From contig NZ_HE578926.1 of assembly GCF_000313565.1 (NCBI RefSeq), positions 346,414 through 410,413 of the forward strand: a stretch of 64,000 nucleotides of DNA. The letters run 5' to 3'. The translations under genes and the position numbers were made by a program. Of this stretch, positions 45,656 through 55,048 are shown in pieces. Origin of the DNA: Dielma fastidiosa. GTDB taxonomy: Bacteria > Bacillota_I > Bacilli_A > Erysipelotrichales > Erysipelotrichaceae. Position 1 is the stretch's first letter, and every line of letters begins with the position of its first letter. A model generated the notes under the pieces. That model made no database searches. It was not told where the DNA came from and saw nothing but the letters and a program-made list of their open reading frames with translations.

Positions 45656-46435
45656 ATGAAAACATTAATCTTGGATTGTGATGGCACAGTGTATCAGGAT
45701 CTTGATTTTGATCTTGTTTATTTTGAATATATTTTAAGAAATGATGCCCGCTTTGAACTTAAGCATCTTCATGAATTATGTGAGCTGATCATGCAGGGAG
45801 AAATTCTGCGCATGAATATTCAGATACAGCTGCCTGAAAGACACGCGCAGACAATTATGGAGCTGACCGATATGCTTGCTCATTTAGAGCCTGTAAAAGT
45901 GACTCTGAATAATGATCCGCGCTTCCTCTATCTTGGTGATTTATGGGCTGTGCTGACCTTAATTGGCAAATGTATCGGTGTTGATGAAGTGACCGCCCAA
46001 AAGGCTTTCTATCATACACGCAGCTGGCAGTTAAAGCATCTGGAAGTAAATCACGCATTAAATGATGCCATCCGGCGATGCAATGAGAAGATGACAGTTT
46101 GTCTGCTGACTAATTCCCCTGAAGATACCGCTCATGATTTTATTGAAAAGCTGGGCTTAACCGACGCTTTTTCAATTATCCTGTACGATTGTCATAAACC
46201 TTATGGTTTAATGGATGCGATTAAAGCCTATAATCCGCAAATCTTAGATGATATTGAAAATATTACGATGATTGGTGACCACTATTATAATGATCTGTTT
46301 CAGTTTAAAGCCTTAGGCGCTACTACGATTTGGATGAATCCTTATCCTAAGATTCACCGCCCAAATCAGATCTTTGAATTAAACACCTTAAAAGAACTGA
46401 CTGCCTATCTGAATTGTCTCGCAAGCGGGAATTAG
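45656..46435 (+). CDS. HAD-family phosphatase of the Ugp-like operon
   Basis: 259 residues. HAD motif I DCDGTVY, motif II CLLTNSPED, later motif MIGDHYYND. Resembles pyrimidine 5'-nucleotidase/phosphoglycolate phosphatase types. Two bases after the permease gene; probably frees phosphate from the imported or hydrolysed product. Confidence 0.83.
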   Translation: MKTLILDCDGTVYQDLDFDLVYFEYILRNDARFELKHLHELCELIMQGEILRMNIQIQLPERHAQTIMELTDMLAHLEPVKVTLNNDPRFLYLGDLWAVLTLIGKCIGVDEVTAQKAFYHTRSWQLKHLEVNHALNDAIRRCNEKMTVCLLTNSPEDTAHDFIEKLGLTDAFSIILYDCHKPYGLMDAIKAYNPQILDDIENITMIGDHYYNDLFQFKALGATTIWMNPYPKIHRPNQIFELNTLKELTAYLNCLASGN

Positions 46436-46474
46436 CCTGTTTTCAGAAATGATTAATTATGGACTGTATTGTCC

Positions 46475-46506
46475 AAAATAAAAGAGTAGCGCGTCTACTC
46501 TTTTTC
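46475..46506 (+). terminator. Terminator of the Ugp-like operon
   Basis: AAAAGAGTAG/CTACTCTTTTT stem with a 5-base loop. Confidence 0.85.
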
Positions 46507-46867
46507 ATATATAGGAAGTTGAAACAAATAACTTACATAGTTTTATCTACGTCATCCCAATGTTATCTACATCATTTCGATATAAAATGAGGGAGATAAT
46601 CTCTATTACCTCATAGTCCTGTTTAATGATTTCGAGTAAATTTGCTAAGTTTACTTGGATAGAAAAAAGAGACTATTTGAACTTTTAGTTCTTATGATCG
46701 CTTACTTGATTCTTAGACTTTTCAGCAGCTTCATCGCGCTTTTACATATGTAAACCTTACAGCAGCCGCTTTAAAGATTCCAGAATACTTAACATCTGAT
46801 ATTTAATCAAAAATGTTGTGTTATAACATAATTTTAAGTCAATATACACTTACATCATCTTTATTCA
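46507..46867. other. Intergenic region between the Ugp-like operon and the toxin gene
   Basis: No intact gene. Two 13-mers TTATCTACGTCAT (46543) and TTATCTACATCAT (46563) are 20 bp apart. An ATGAGG/CCTCAT hairpin with an inner GAGAT/ATCTC arm lies at 46587-46614. On the minus strand 46697-46795 reads as a broken frame (MLSILESLKRLL, stop, GLHM, stop, KRDEAAEKSKNQVSDHKN, stop), possibly a decayed gene. Confidence 0.4.
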
Positions 46868-47182
46868 TTACTCTATTTTATTTTCATAATCTTGGAGTTC
46901 GTGAAACAAAGCATCCACAATCACATCATTCTCTTCTACACGAAAAAGCATAAAATACCCATGTCTCTTAAATTTGATTCTTTTGTACCCCTGTTCCTTA
47001 AGCCTTCGATTTTCACATGTTTTAAGACTTCCTGCAACACTCTTCAACATCTGAACAGTTTCTTCAAAATCAGCTAGAAGATTTCTAGCTGCCTGCTCAC
47101 TTCTTATTTCAAAAAGCAAATATCTAATATATCTGTCTAATTCATTTTCTGCATTTTCAGTTATGATTATATTATAATCCAT
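46868..47182 (-). CDS. RelE/ParE-family toxin
   Basis: 104 residues from the ATG at 47182. ParE/RelE fold texture: ENAENELDRYIRYLLFE, then GYKRIKFKRHGYFMLFRVEENDVIVDALFHELQDY. The start overlaps the antitoxin end by 11 bases with AGGTC upstream; an earlier frame start is rejected. Likely an mRNA-cleaving or gyrase-inhibiting toxin. Confidence 0.85.
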   Translation of the reverse strand: MDYNIIITENAENELDRYIRYLLFEIRSEQAARNLLADFEETVQMLKSVAGSLKTCENRRLKEQGYKRIKFKRHGYFMLFRVEENDVIVDALFHELQDYENKIE

Positions 47183-47471
47183 ACTTTGACCTAATATCAG
47201 AAATAACAGCCATTGCCTCTCTTTGCTTTCCCTGAGCGCTCTGTTCTCTCGCAATAGTTAATCTTTCTAATATTTCATCCTCAGACATCGCAGCTAACGG
47301 ATGCTCATTAACTGAACTTCTTTTAATTTCAAATGGAAAACCATTATGTGCAACAGCCTGAGTTAAGAAAATTCTAATTGCAGAGGTTGTATCAGTTCCT
47401 AAATCTTTGAAAAGTTTATCGGACTTCTTCTTTAAATCATCATCAATTCTAATTTGGATTGTACTTGACAT
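47172..47471 (-). CDS. RelB/DinJ-family antitoxin
   Basis: 99 residues. N-terminal ribbon-helix-helix (STIQIRIDDDLKKKSDKLFKDLG, TTSAIRIFLTQAV) and a C-terminal toxin-binding tail. Encoded upstream of the toxin and overlapping it, as usual for type II pairs. Confidence 0.87.
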   Translation of the reverse strand: MSSTIQIRIDDDLKKKSDKLFKDLGTDTTSAIRIFLTQAVAHNGFPFEIKRSSVNEHPLAAMSEDEILERLTIAREQSAQGKQREAMAVISDIRSKYGL

Positions 47472-47491
47472 ATTTAAGCCTCCTCATTATT

Positions 47492-47546
47492 AATATATTG
47501 CTATGTCAATGTTATGTCAATACATTTATATACATATAGTATGTTA
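47492..47546 (-). promoter_or_regulatory. Toxin-antitoxin promoter and operator
   Basis: Minus strand -35 TTGACA (47515-47520), 17-bp spacer, -10 TATATT (47492-47497). A dyad around ACATAC...TGTAT lies just upstream, a plausible site for RelB autoregulation. Confidence 0.6.
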
Positions 47547-47652
47547 ATTTTTTATATCGGAATTTAAGGGGAAATAAAAAGAACAAGAACAAATAACTTT
47601 TCATAATGAAATATTGGGCTTTTGATACTTGAGCATGCAATTTCCTATAATG

Positions 47653-47696
47653 CAAAAAAGGAAGCTGCCCGATCCATTGAGCCCAGCCTCCTTTTC
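47653..47696 (-). terminator. Terminator of the sugar-sensing operon
   Basis: Minus strand AAAGGAGGCTG/CAGCTTCCTTT with a mismatch and a T6 tract. Confidence 0.75.
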
Positions 47697-47713
47697 AATC
47701 AAACATTCACCAT

Positions 47714-48517
47714 CTACTTAATGCACCCCAAATATTTCAGCGCATTCGCAATCCCATCCTGATCCGATGCCGTGGTGATAAAATCCGCCTTAGCCTTTAC
47801 CTCTGGAATTGCGTTTCCCATCGCAATCGCTGTTCCGGCGGTTTCCATCATTTCTAAATCGTTATAATTATCACCGATACAGGCAACCTCATCATGACTT
47901 AAATGCAGATAATCCATCAGATCCTTTAAGCCGACACTTTTATTAATGCCCTTCGGCACAACGTCAAAACCATCTTCTGAATATCTGAGGAAAGCTATGC
48001 TGTCATCCTCATTAAAAGCTTGCTCCACCTTATCAATCGACGCATGAACACTGGCGCTCTGGGGCGCGTCATCACGCAGGTGACGATTCATCTGCGGACA
48101 ATCCACAAAGGGATCGCGGCCGATATCACTGTTCATCTGACCAGCCAGCCAGTCAATCTTTTCAGGATACTGATAAATATACATCGCGTCTAGGAATTTC
48201 CAGATTAAACCAGCTTCATTGTCCGTGCAGAATTGATTCAAGCGATCCACATCAGCTTTGGTGAAATCATGATGAGAGATTACCTTTCCTTCATGATCGA
48301 CGACAACACCGCCGTTCATCGACAGGATATAATCGGCATTTAAGTCATTCAGCGCCTTACCTAGACCATAATGAGCACGGCCTGTCGCTATGACAAACAG
48401 ATATCCATTTGCCTTCATTTCCTTTAACGCTTCAATACATGAAGCCGGTATTTCATGCCGAACTAAATCATAAAGCGTACCATCTACATCAAAAACGACC
48501 ATTTTTAATTGTTTCAT
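47714..48517 (-). CDS. Cof-type HAD phosphatase
   Basis: 267 residues. HAD IIB: motif I VFDVDGTLYD, later IGDNYNDLEMMETAG. Hydrolyses sugar phosphates or similar. Last gene of the sensing operon, 7 bases after the binding-protein gene. Confidence 0.9.
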   Translation of the reverse strand: MKQLKMVVFDVDGTLYDLVRHEIPASCIEALKEMKANGYLFVIATGRAHYGLGKALNDLNADYILSMNGGVVVDHEGKVISHHDFTKADVDRLNQFCTDNEAGLIWKFLDAMYIYQYPEKIDWLAGQMNSDIGRDPFVDCPQMNRHLRDDAPQSASVHASIDKVEQAFNEDDSIAFLRYSEDGFDVVPKGINKSVGLKDLMDYLHLSHDEVACIGDNYNDLEMMETAGTAIAMGNAIPEVKAKADFITTASDQDGIANALKYLGCIK

Positions 48518-48524
48518 AAGATTC

Positions 48525-49817
48525 CTACTTTCTTAGATATGTATCTATCTGACGCTGCATACTGGCTAACCCATTCTCAATATCAGCATCATTATTCATT
48601 AATTCATTAATCTGACTGTTTGCTATTTGGATAATCTGATTATATTGATCTGTACGGCGGATTGCAATACCCTGTTCCATTACATCATTCAGAATCGTCA
48701 TTTCAAAACTGCTGCTGCCAGGATTATCTGCCTTTAAGGCATCAATGACTTCAGGTGATTGCATAACCTTTCTGAGTACCGATACGGCAGGTGAATTTTT
48801 GGCAAGTTCACTTTGAATCGCCGGTTCACTGCTTAACAGCTTCATGAATTCCCATGCCATTGCTTGATTTTTACTTCTTGATGATAAACCCAGCATTAAG
48901 GTATCAATCTGCGAAATATTACCGCCGTTAGCCCCCGCCGGCATGGTAAGACAATCCCATTCAAAGGTTGAGTATTTTTTTACACGCCACGGATAAGGCA
49001 TATATGTTCGATAATCACTATAATTCATCGGCTGAAAAGCAACCTGCCCCTTATCAAACATTTCTGCCGTCACCTTTTCTGTATTTAACGCGTTCAGCCT
49101 GCGCATGAAGGCCACTGTTTCCGCGGTTGTCTCATTGTTTAAGTCAACTTGATTGTTTACTTCATCATAGAAAGCTGTGCCGGTGCTATATAAAGCATCC
49201 TCCCATGTATAATCATAATAACAGAATTGATCCTGAATACCATCACCATTTGTATCTTTGCTGATCTGATTGCAGATTGAATAAAAATCATCCCATGTCC
49301 AGTCACTGTCCGGCATCGAAATGCCTTCCTTATCCAAGAGCGTTTTATTTACAAACATTAAAGTAGGCACACTTTCATAAGGCAGCGCGTACAGTTTATT
49401 ATCCTTCATTCCTTCCTTTAATGAATTGGCATAATATTCTTCTTGATGGAATTGATCGTCGTGAATACTTAAATAAGTTAAATCAGCCAGACTGCCATTA
49501 TTCGCCAGCATTGAAAACATCTGTGAGGGAACAAAGAAGACATCTGGCAGCTGATCATTAATGATTTGGCGAGACAGCCATTCCTCATACAATTCCGGCC
49601 GGATACCGCTTTGAAATTCTACCTTGACATCAGGATATATTTCATTAAAAGCAGCAATGGCATTTTCAATGCGTTCATCACTTGCCGAGCTTGGTACATT
49701 CCAGTTACTGCCGGCGAAGATGCCAATCGTTAATTTCTGCTGTTTGGGAATGAAAACAAGAATCAGCGCGGCGATCATCACACATAAGCAGAGCAGCCAC
49801 AGTTTTAACCGTTTCAT
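48525..49817 (-). CDS. Family-1 solute-binding protein without cognate permeases
   Basis: 430 residues. N-terminal membrane anchor (about 5-24, no lipobox Cys), then binding domain (IAAFNEIYPDVKVEFQSG). Start overlaps the response-regulator stop by 4 bases. No ABC permease is nearby, so it may sense for the kinase rather than transport. Confidence 0.82.
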   Translation of the reverse strand: MKRLKLWLLCLCVMIAALILVFIPKQQKLTIGIFAGSNWNVPSSASDERIENAIAAFNEIYPDVKVEFQSGIRPELYEEWLSRQIINDQLPDVFFVPSQMFSMLANNGSLADLTYLSIHDDQFHQEEYYANSLKEGMKDNKLYALPYESVPTLMFVNKTLLDKEGISMPDSDWTWDDFYSICNQISKDTNGDGIQDQFCYYDYTWEDALYSTGTAFYDEVNNQVDLNNETTAETVAFMRRLNALNTEKVTAEMFDKGQVAFQPMNYSDYRTYMPYPWRVKKYSTFEWDCLTMPAGANGGNISQIDTLMLGLSSRSKNQAMAWEFMKLLSSEPAIQSELAKNSPAVSVLRKVMQSPEVIDALKADNPGSSSFEMTILNDVMEQGIAIRRTDQYNQIIQIANSQINELMNNDADIENGLASMQRQIDTYLRK

Positions 49818-50485
49818 TTCTGATCCTCTTTATTTACCAGCTTGTGATTCTGTACTGCCCATATCGCTAATTGAGTGCGGTCACGAAGACTTAATTTATC
49901 AAGAATCACACTGATATAATTACGCACAGTTCCTTCGCTGAAACATAGCTTATCGGCAATTTCACGATTGGATAAGCCATTGCCCACCTGCTGAAGAATC
50001 TTCCATTCTGTTTTGCTTAAGGTCTTGATTCCCTCCGGGGTTTCTGGTTCCAGTGTGCTGTTTGCCATTTCAGAAAACATCTTCATCGCTTTAACCGCGA
50101 CATTGGGATGAATAATCGCGCCGCCATTTTGAACCGTTTGTATCGCCTGATACAATTCTTCCAAAGAAACACCTTTAAGCAGATAACTGCTGGCACCATA
50201 TTTTAAAGCATCGTAAATATATTCATCATCATCAAAGGTTGTCAGCACAATAATTTTAATCTCTGGATAGGCTTCCTTTACAAGCTTGGTGCATGTGACA
50301 CCATCCAATTCCGGCATTCGAATATCCATTAAGATTACATCTGGTTTCGTTTCAGGAATCTGCGCCAATACTTCCTTACCATTTTTTACTAATGAACAAA
50401 TATGAATATCAGCTTTTGTGCTTAACAGAATATGCAAGCTGTCACGCATCAGCTCCTGATCATCCGCAATCATTACTTCAATCAT
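49814..50485 (-). CDS. NarL/LuxR-type response regulator
   Basis: 223 residues. Receiver with Asp54-region motif VILMDIRMPELDG and C-terminal LuxR helix-turn-helix (LSNREIADKLCFSEGTVRNYISVILDKL). Partner of the kinase encoded just upstream. Confidence 0.92.
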   Translation of the reverse strand: MIEVMIADDQELMRDSLHILLSTKADIHICSLVKNGKEVLAQIPETKPDVILMDIRMPELDGVTCTKLVKEAYPEIKIIVLTTFDDDEYIYDALKYGASSYLLKGVSLEELYQAIQTVQNGGAIIHPNVAVKAMKMFSEMANSTLEPETPEGIKTLSKTEWKILQQVGNGLSNREIADKLCFSEGTVRNYISVILDKLSLRDRTQLAIWAVQNHKLVNKEDQK

Positions 50486-50487
50486 GA

Positions 50488-51795
50488 TTAAGCCTCCTTT
50501 CGAATCGGCAATTCGACAATTAGCACAAAGCCATCTGTGCCGTAAGCTCTCAAAGTTCCCTGCAGCAAGGCTACCCGCTCCCGCATATGATGCAGACCAA
50601 AGCCCTCCACAATTTGAGTACAGCCGATGCCGTTATCTTCAATAATAATAACAAGATTCATTTGATCCATACCAAACGAGATATAGATTTCCGTCGCCTT
50701 GCCATGACGGAGGGCATTCGTCATCCCTTCCTGTACAATGCGATAAATCGTATCCTCCTCATCCTGCTGAAATTCCAAGGAAGATAAATGACAGGCAAAA
50801 TGCACCTGCACGCCGCTGGATTGATGAAATTCCTCAATCATCGTGGCTAATGCTTCCTTTAATGTTTTCTTCTGAAGAGCATCAGGGCGCAGCTTATTGA
50901 CGGAATGCCGGACATCTTTTAAACCATCACGGGCCACATTGCCTAACAGCGTTAACTGTTTTTTGGCAAGTTCTGGATTGATGTCCACTAAGGCGGCGCA
51001 TGCTTCAAGACCTGTTGATAAACCTGTCAGGGTATGTCCCAAGGTATCGTGAATCTCTCTAGCTAAACGGTTTCGTTCACGCGTTTCACCCATTTTTTCA
51101 CGCACATTGGCATATTCCTTTAAATCCTCATTCAAATTCTGCAGTTCCTCATTTAATTGCTGGATTTTCTTACTTTCATCCAACTGATTTTGAATCAGAA
51201 ACAGCATATTCGCAATAAAACATATAATACACAGCGTAGTAAGTATATTTTTTACACCCATGATTAATGAAGCTGCCTGACTCGTGTAGATACCAAGATA
51301 AGCGTCAAGAGCAGTTACCGGGATAAAATTCGTAATTACATTTGTATTGGTCAGCAGATACATGAAAGTGTAGATGACTAAGGATGGGCCCCGATATTGT
51401 CTCTTTTTAGATAATGACACCATGTTGGCGATGACCAGCAGCAAAATATCATTGGTGCTGAAGGATAAACTCCACATCATAAAGTAGCAGACAGCTAGTT
51501 CCGCGATTAATAAGAATAAAGTATTCCTGAATGTTTCATTCAGTACAAAACGCAGGCGCAGCAGAATCATCAGTAAAATAAAACTGCCGGCGGTATAGAA
51601 AGGCACCCGGTAATAAGCAATCGGAATGACATTCACCTGCTTCAGAAAAGCAGCCGCCTGATAATGCTGGAGAATATGCAGTGAACTGAATACAATTAAG
51701 GCGCTGAGAAAAGCAAGCTGGAGGAAACAAATCATGACCATGCTTTGATAGGAAAAACTCAGCCGATTTTTAATGTCTGAAAAATATGTTTTCAT
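50488..51795 (-). CDS. HisKA_3 sensor histidine kinase
   Basis: 435 residues. About six membrane helices (20-205), a coiled coil (about 205-235), dimer domain with His249 in AREIHDTLGHTL, and a C-terminal ATPase with EDNGIG. The signal is probably taken from the membrane-anchored binding protein encoded one base upstream. Confidence 0.92.
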   Translation of the reverse strand: MKTYFSDIKNRLSFSYQSMVMICFLQLAFLSALIVFSSLHILQHYQAAAFLKQVNVIPIAYYRVPFYTAGSFILLMILLRLRFVLNETFRNTLFLLIAELAVCYFMMWSLSFSTNDILLLVIANMVSLSKKRQYRGPSLVIYTFMYLLTNTNVITNFIPVTALDAYLGIYTSQAASLIMGVKNILTTLCIICFIANMLFLIQNQLDESKKIQQLNEELQNLNEDLKEYANVREKMGETRERNRLAREIHDTLGHTLTGLSTGLEACAALVDINPELAKKQLTLLGNVARDGLKDVRHSVNKLRPDALQKKTLKEALATMIEEFHQSSGVQVHFACHLSSLEFQQDEEDTIYRIVQEGMTNALRHGKATEIYISFGMDQMNLVIIIEDNGIGCTQIVEGFGLHHMRERVALLQGTLRAYGTDGFVLIVELPIRKEA

Positions 51796-51796
51796 A

Positions 51797-52768
51797 TCAT
51801 TGCCAGCTTTCTAATGAAAATTCATCGATGTTGCTGCCATTAATCATAGTAACGGGAATCTTTTCCTCCACGATTCCACTTTCATGATTCAACAGCCGAT
51901 AGGCACTTTCAACAGCTTTCTTGCCCATCCGCTTTGGATATTGAGCAACTGTCGCCTGCATGAAGCCCTCTTTGACTAAGACCTTTGCTTCCGGCGTACC
52001 GTCAACACCATACACCAATACCTCTGAAAGTTTGTCAGCTTCCTGTAAGGCGGCGACGGCGCCTAATGCCGAAGGATCATTTAATGCCATGACTACATCA
52101 AACTGCACACCCTCAGTAATTGCCTGCGCAATCAGCGGCATACTGATTTCAAGCTGTCCTTCACACTCAATTTCATCAACGATCTGATACTGCGGATATT
52201 GGCTGATGGCATCTTTAAAGCCTTGAATCCGTTCAATAGCTGAATAAGCCGCGTCATGACGCAGAATCATAATCTGTGCCTGATCAAGAGCTGCCATCAT
52301 ATTCTCAGCACACAACTGCCCGGCATGATAATTATCTGAAACTACGGTATAATCAACAAAATCCTGTCCATTATAAACATTCGTATCCACGGCAACAATG
52401 ATTATGCCTTGCTGCTTCGCTTCCGCCAGCACATCGATCAGTCCCTTGCTGTCCACCGGATTGACTATTAAAACTGAGCAGCCCAGATCCATCAGATAAT
52501 GAATCTGATCAATTTGTTTATCAAGTGAAAGCTGCGGGTCCATGGTGATTAATACATCACCGTTTGCTTCAATCACATTCCGCATTTCCTCATTAATTAC
52601 ATCAAAAAAGGGATTATTCAGCGTCATATAGGTAGAACCAAACAGTATTGGTTTTTGCTTTCCGTCAGCAAGCTGTTCTTCACTGAAATTATAAAATTTA
52701 AGTAAACCGGCAATACAGAGAACCATGCATAATACAAAGCAAAGCCGGCGCATTATTTTATCGTTCAT
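51797..52768 (-). CDS. RbsB-like periplasmic sugar-binding protein, membrane anchored
   Basis: 323 residues. Membrane anchor (about 5-23), then a family-2 binding fold (DVLITMDPQLSLDKQIDQI, VNPVDSKGL, YGVDGTPEAK). Start at 52768 follows AAGGGGAG. It sits next to the kinase gene instead of a transporter, as in binding-protein-coupled sensing systems. Confidence 0.87.
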   Translation of the reverse strand: MNDKIMRRLCFVLCMVLCIAGLLKFYNFSEEQLADGKQKPILFGSTYMTLNNPFFDVINEEMRNVIEANGDVLITMDPQLSLDKQIDQIHYLMDLGCSVLIVNPVDSKGLIDVLAEAKQQGIIIVAVDTNVYNGQDFVDYTVVSDNYHAGQLCAENMMAALDQAQIMILRHDAAYSAIERIQGFKDAISQYPQYQIVDEIECEGQLEISMPLIAQAITEGVQFDVVMALNDPSALGAVAALQEADKLSEVLVYGVDGTPEAKVLVKEGFMQATVAQYPKRMGKKAVESAYRLLNHESGIVEEKIPVTMINGSNIDEFSLESWQ

Positions 52769-52805
52769 ACAATCTCCCCTTGCAGCATCATTATACAATA
52801 CCTGA

Positions 52806-52842
52806 TTTAAAAAGTCCTTATCTTTCAAGATAAAGACTTTGA
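52806..52842 (-). terminator. Terminator after the mannose PTS
   Basis: Minus strand AAAGTCTTTATCTT/AAGATAAGGACTTT stem then TTT. It separates the PTS from the sensing operon. Confidence 0.8.
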
Positions 52843-52848
52843 TTTATG

Positions 52849-53679
52849 TTAGTAAGCAAGCTGCGGATCAAAGAAACCGATCAGTACGCCGACAAAGGCA
52901 ATTACTACAAGCAGCAGCATAACCTTAATCGGTGACATTTTCTTTTTAGCAATCATGTACCAGCAAAAGAGCACAAATGCCGCGGTTAAGCCTTTTGGCA
53001 GAACTGAATTAATCTGAGCGTTTAAATCAAGGAAGGCTTCCCCAGTTTCAGCATTAATCATTTTAAATACCGTATTGACAGATACCCATGACGCGGCAAC
53101 CGCACCGATAACCATACTGCCCAGCATCATGATGGATTCACGAAGCGCCATCGCTTTATCACCAGTAAGAAATTCCACTGCCTTACCGCCAAATTCATAG
53201 CCCTTGAAATAAAGCATCCGCATCCCTAAGGTAACAATTAAATTCCATGCGATAATATAGAAGATCGCACCAACCGGTGAACCACCCGTTGATAAACCTA
53301 AGGCAATACCCAACAGCAAAGGAATCAATACACCAACAACCAATGAATCACCAATGCCGGCAATGGGGCCCATCAGACCCGCGCGCAGACCGTTGATCGT
53401 ATCACCAGTAACACCTTCACCATTTGCCTTCGCTTCTTCCAGTCCGACAGTAACACCGACGATGACAGTACCTAACTGCGGTTCTGTATTAAAGAAGGCT
53501 TTGTAGGTTTCCAATGCTTCCTTCTGTTCCTCTTTTGTATCATAGAGTTCTTCAATGATCGGCAGCATCGCGCAAAGATAACCAAATGTCTGCATATGTT
53601 CCTGTGAGAAACAAGTCAGATGACCATAATACCAGTTTCTGAATGATTTATTTAAGGTCTTTTTAGATAATTTCTTCAT
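52849..53679 (-). CDS. Mannose-family PTS component IID
   Basis: 276 residues; IID signature GPIAGIGDSLVVGVLIPLL and hydrophobic C-terminal helices. Membrane part of the transporter with IIC. Confidence 0.95.
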   Translation of the reverse strand: MKKLSKKTLNKSFRNWYYGHLTCFSQEHMQTFGYLCAMLPIIEELYDTKEEQKEALETYKAFFNTEPQLGTVIVGVTVGLEEAKANGEGVTGDTINGLRAGLMGPIAGIGDSLVVGVLIPLLLGIALGLSTGGSPVGAIFYIIAWNLIVTLGMRMLYFKGYEFGGKAVEFLTGDKAMALRESIMMLGSMVIGAVAASWVSVNTVFKMINAETGEAFLDLNAQINSVLPKGLTAAFVLFCWYMIAKKKMSPIKVMLLLVVIAFVGVLIGFFDPQLAY

Positions 53680-53681
53680 GA

Positions 53682-54524
53682 TCAGATATCCTCCTCTTCG
53701 TCATCGATGTCTTGTGATGGTGCTTTCACACGAATCAGCTGAGCACATTTGATTTGATAATTCATATAGGCAAACATAGCGGCAATAATTGTAGCAACAA
53801 CTAAGTTAATATTTAACGCGGCTGCCAATGCGAAGCCTACGAAGAAAGGAATGAAGTCAACACCCTTAAGAATGATTTGTTTCAGCAGGATTGCAATACC
53901 GACACAAGGCAGTAATGAACCTACGGTAAAGATTGTTTTCATTGCCAGGCCATCCATCGGCAGAACGGCTTTAATGGTATCGACCATGCCGGCACCTGCC
54001 AAACAGATAATGAAGGTTGGTAAAAAGGAACAGACAATATGGGAGATCCAAGGCAATCCCATGTCAACCAGATATAATTTCTTAAATTCTCCTTTTTCAA
54101 TCGCTTCCCAGCCGATATGCTGCCAGATTAAATTCATTGTTGCGGTTCCATAAAATAAGACCGTACCTAACGTACCAACCATGGCGCCGAAGGAAGTCGC
54201 AAGTCCATTGCCATCAGCACTGGCGGCATCCAAGCCATAGGATTTAAGGGCCAGCATGGCTAGTGGAATACCAATATAACTAACTGCGCGCACATCTGCC
54301 GATACGGTGCCGCCCGGAGTTACCAGGGCGATATATAATAACTGCATTGCCGCGCCGACCAATATACCGGTGCGCACATCCCCTAAAATAATACCAACAA
54401 CTAAACCTGCTACCAGCGGACGGCCTAAGGTATAATTACCGATGGCTGAACCACCCATGCCGGGCATACTTGCTAAACAAGCGAATAAGCCAAGTAAGCC
54501 TGCCTGAAAAACATTGATTGTCAT
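53682..54524 (-). CDS. Mannose-family PTS component IIC
   Basis: 280 residues, about eight membrane helices, QLLYIALVTPGGTVSADVRA loop typical of the sugar site. Two bases before IID. Confidence 0.95.
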   Translation of the reverse strand: MTINVFQAGLLGLFACLASMPGMGGSAIGNYTLGRPLVAGLVVGIILGDVRTGILVGAAMQLLYIALVTPGGTVSADVRAVSYIGIPLAMLALKSYGLDAASADGNGLATSFGAMVGTLGTVLFYGTATMNLIWQHIGWEAIEKGEFKKLYLVDMGLPWISHIVCSFLPTFIICLAGAGMVDTIKAVLPMDGLAMKTIFTVGSLLPCVGIAILLKQIILKGVDFIPFFVGFALAAALNINLVVATIIAAMFAYMNYQIKCAQLIRVKAPSQDIDDEEEDI

Positions 54525-54542
54525 ATTCTATTCCTCCTTTTT

Positions 54543-55034
54543 TTAATAACCAAATTGATTTTTAAACTTAGACCAATTACCGATGCTTTCATCAGGAATC
54601 AGACGGAATTCAACATCATAGCCAGCCTTACTGATTGCTTCCAAAGCGTCAGCTTCAGCCTGTGTAATGGATTGATTGTTACCTAGCTTAATAGCATTGG
54701 GACGATCGTTGCAGGGCCCGATGATGACTTTCTTCACATTGCATTTTAAGTTTAGATCGACTAATATCTTTTTCATATCCAATGGATTTTTAGTAATTAG
54801 GAAATAGTTTGTATCGGAATCCAACACCTTCTGATACTTCTTTTCCCAATCTTCCATCGTCCAGATAAAGGTTTTCTTCCCGCTTGCGCTCTTGTAAGCA
54901 GCTTTTAATACACTGTTGTTAGCAGCATCATCATTGACGGCAACAATTCCCTCACATGGATATTCCAAAGCCCACCGCGTGCATGTCTGACCATGAATCA
55001 TACGATCATCGACACGAATAAAACTAATTGACAT
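54543..55034 (-). CDS. Mannose-family PTS component IIB
   Basis: 163 residues. Phospho-histidine His14 in VDDRMIHGQ. Receives phosphate from IIA and passes it to the sugar. The sugar is not readable from the sequence. Confidence 0.95.
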   Translation of the reverse strand: MSISFIRVDDRMIHGQTCTRWALEYPCEGIVAVNDDAANNSVLKAAYKSASGKKTFIWTMEDWEKKYQKVLDSDTNYFLITKNPLDMKKILVDLNLKCNVKKVIIGPCNDRPNAIKLGNNQSITQAEADALEAISKAGYDVEFRLIPDESIGNWSKFKNQFGY

Positions 55035-55048
55035 ATTATTTCCTCCCT

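Noticed and set aside
46697..46795. Intact small gene downstream of the toxin
   Set aside because: Two in-frame stop codons interrupt it and there is no start with a ribosome site; at most a remnant.
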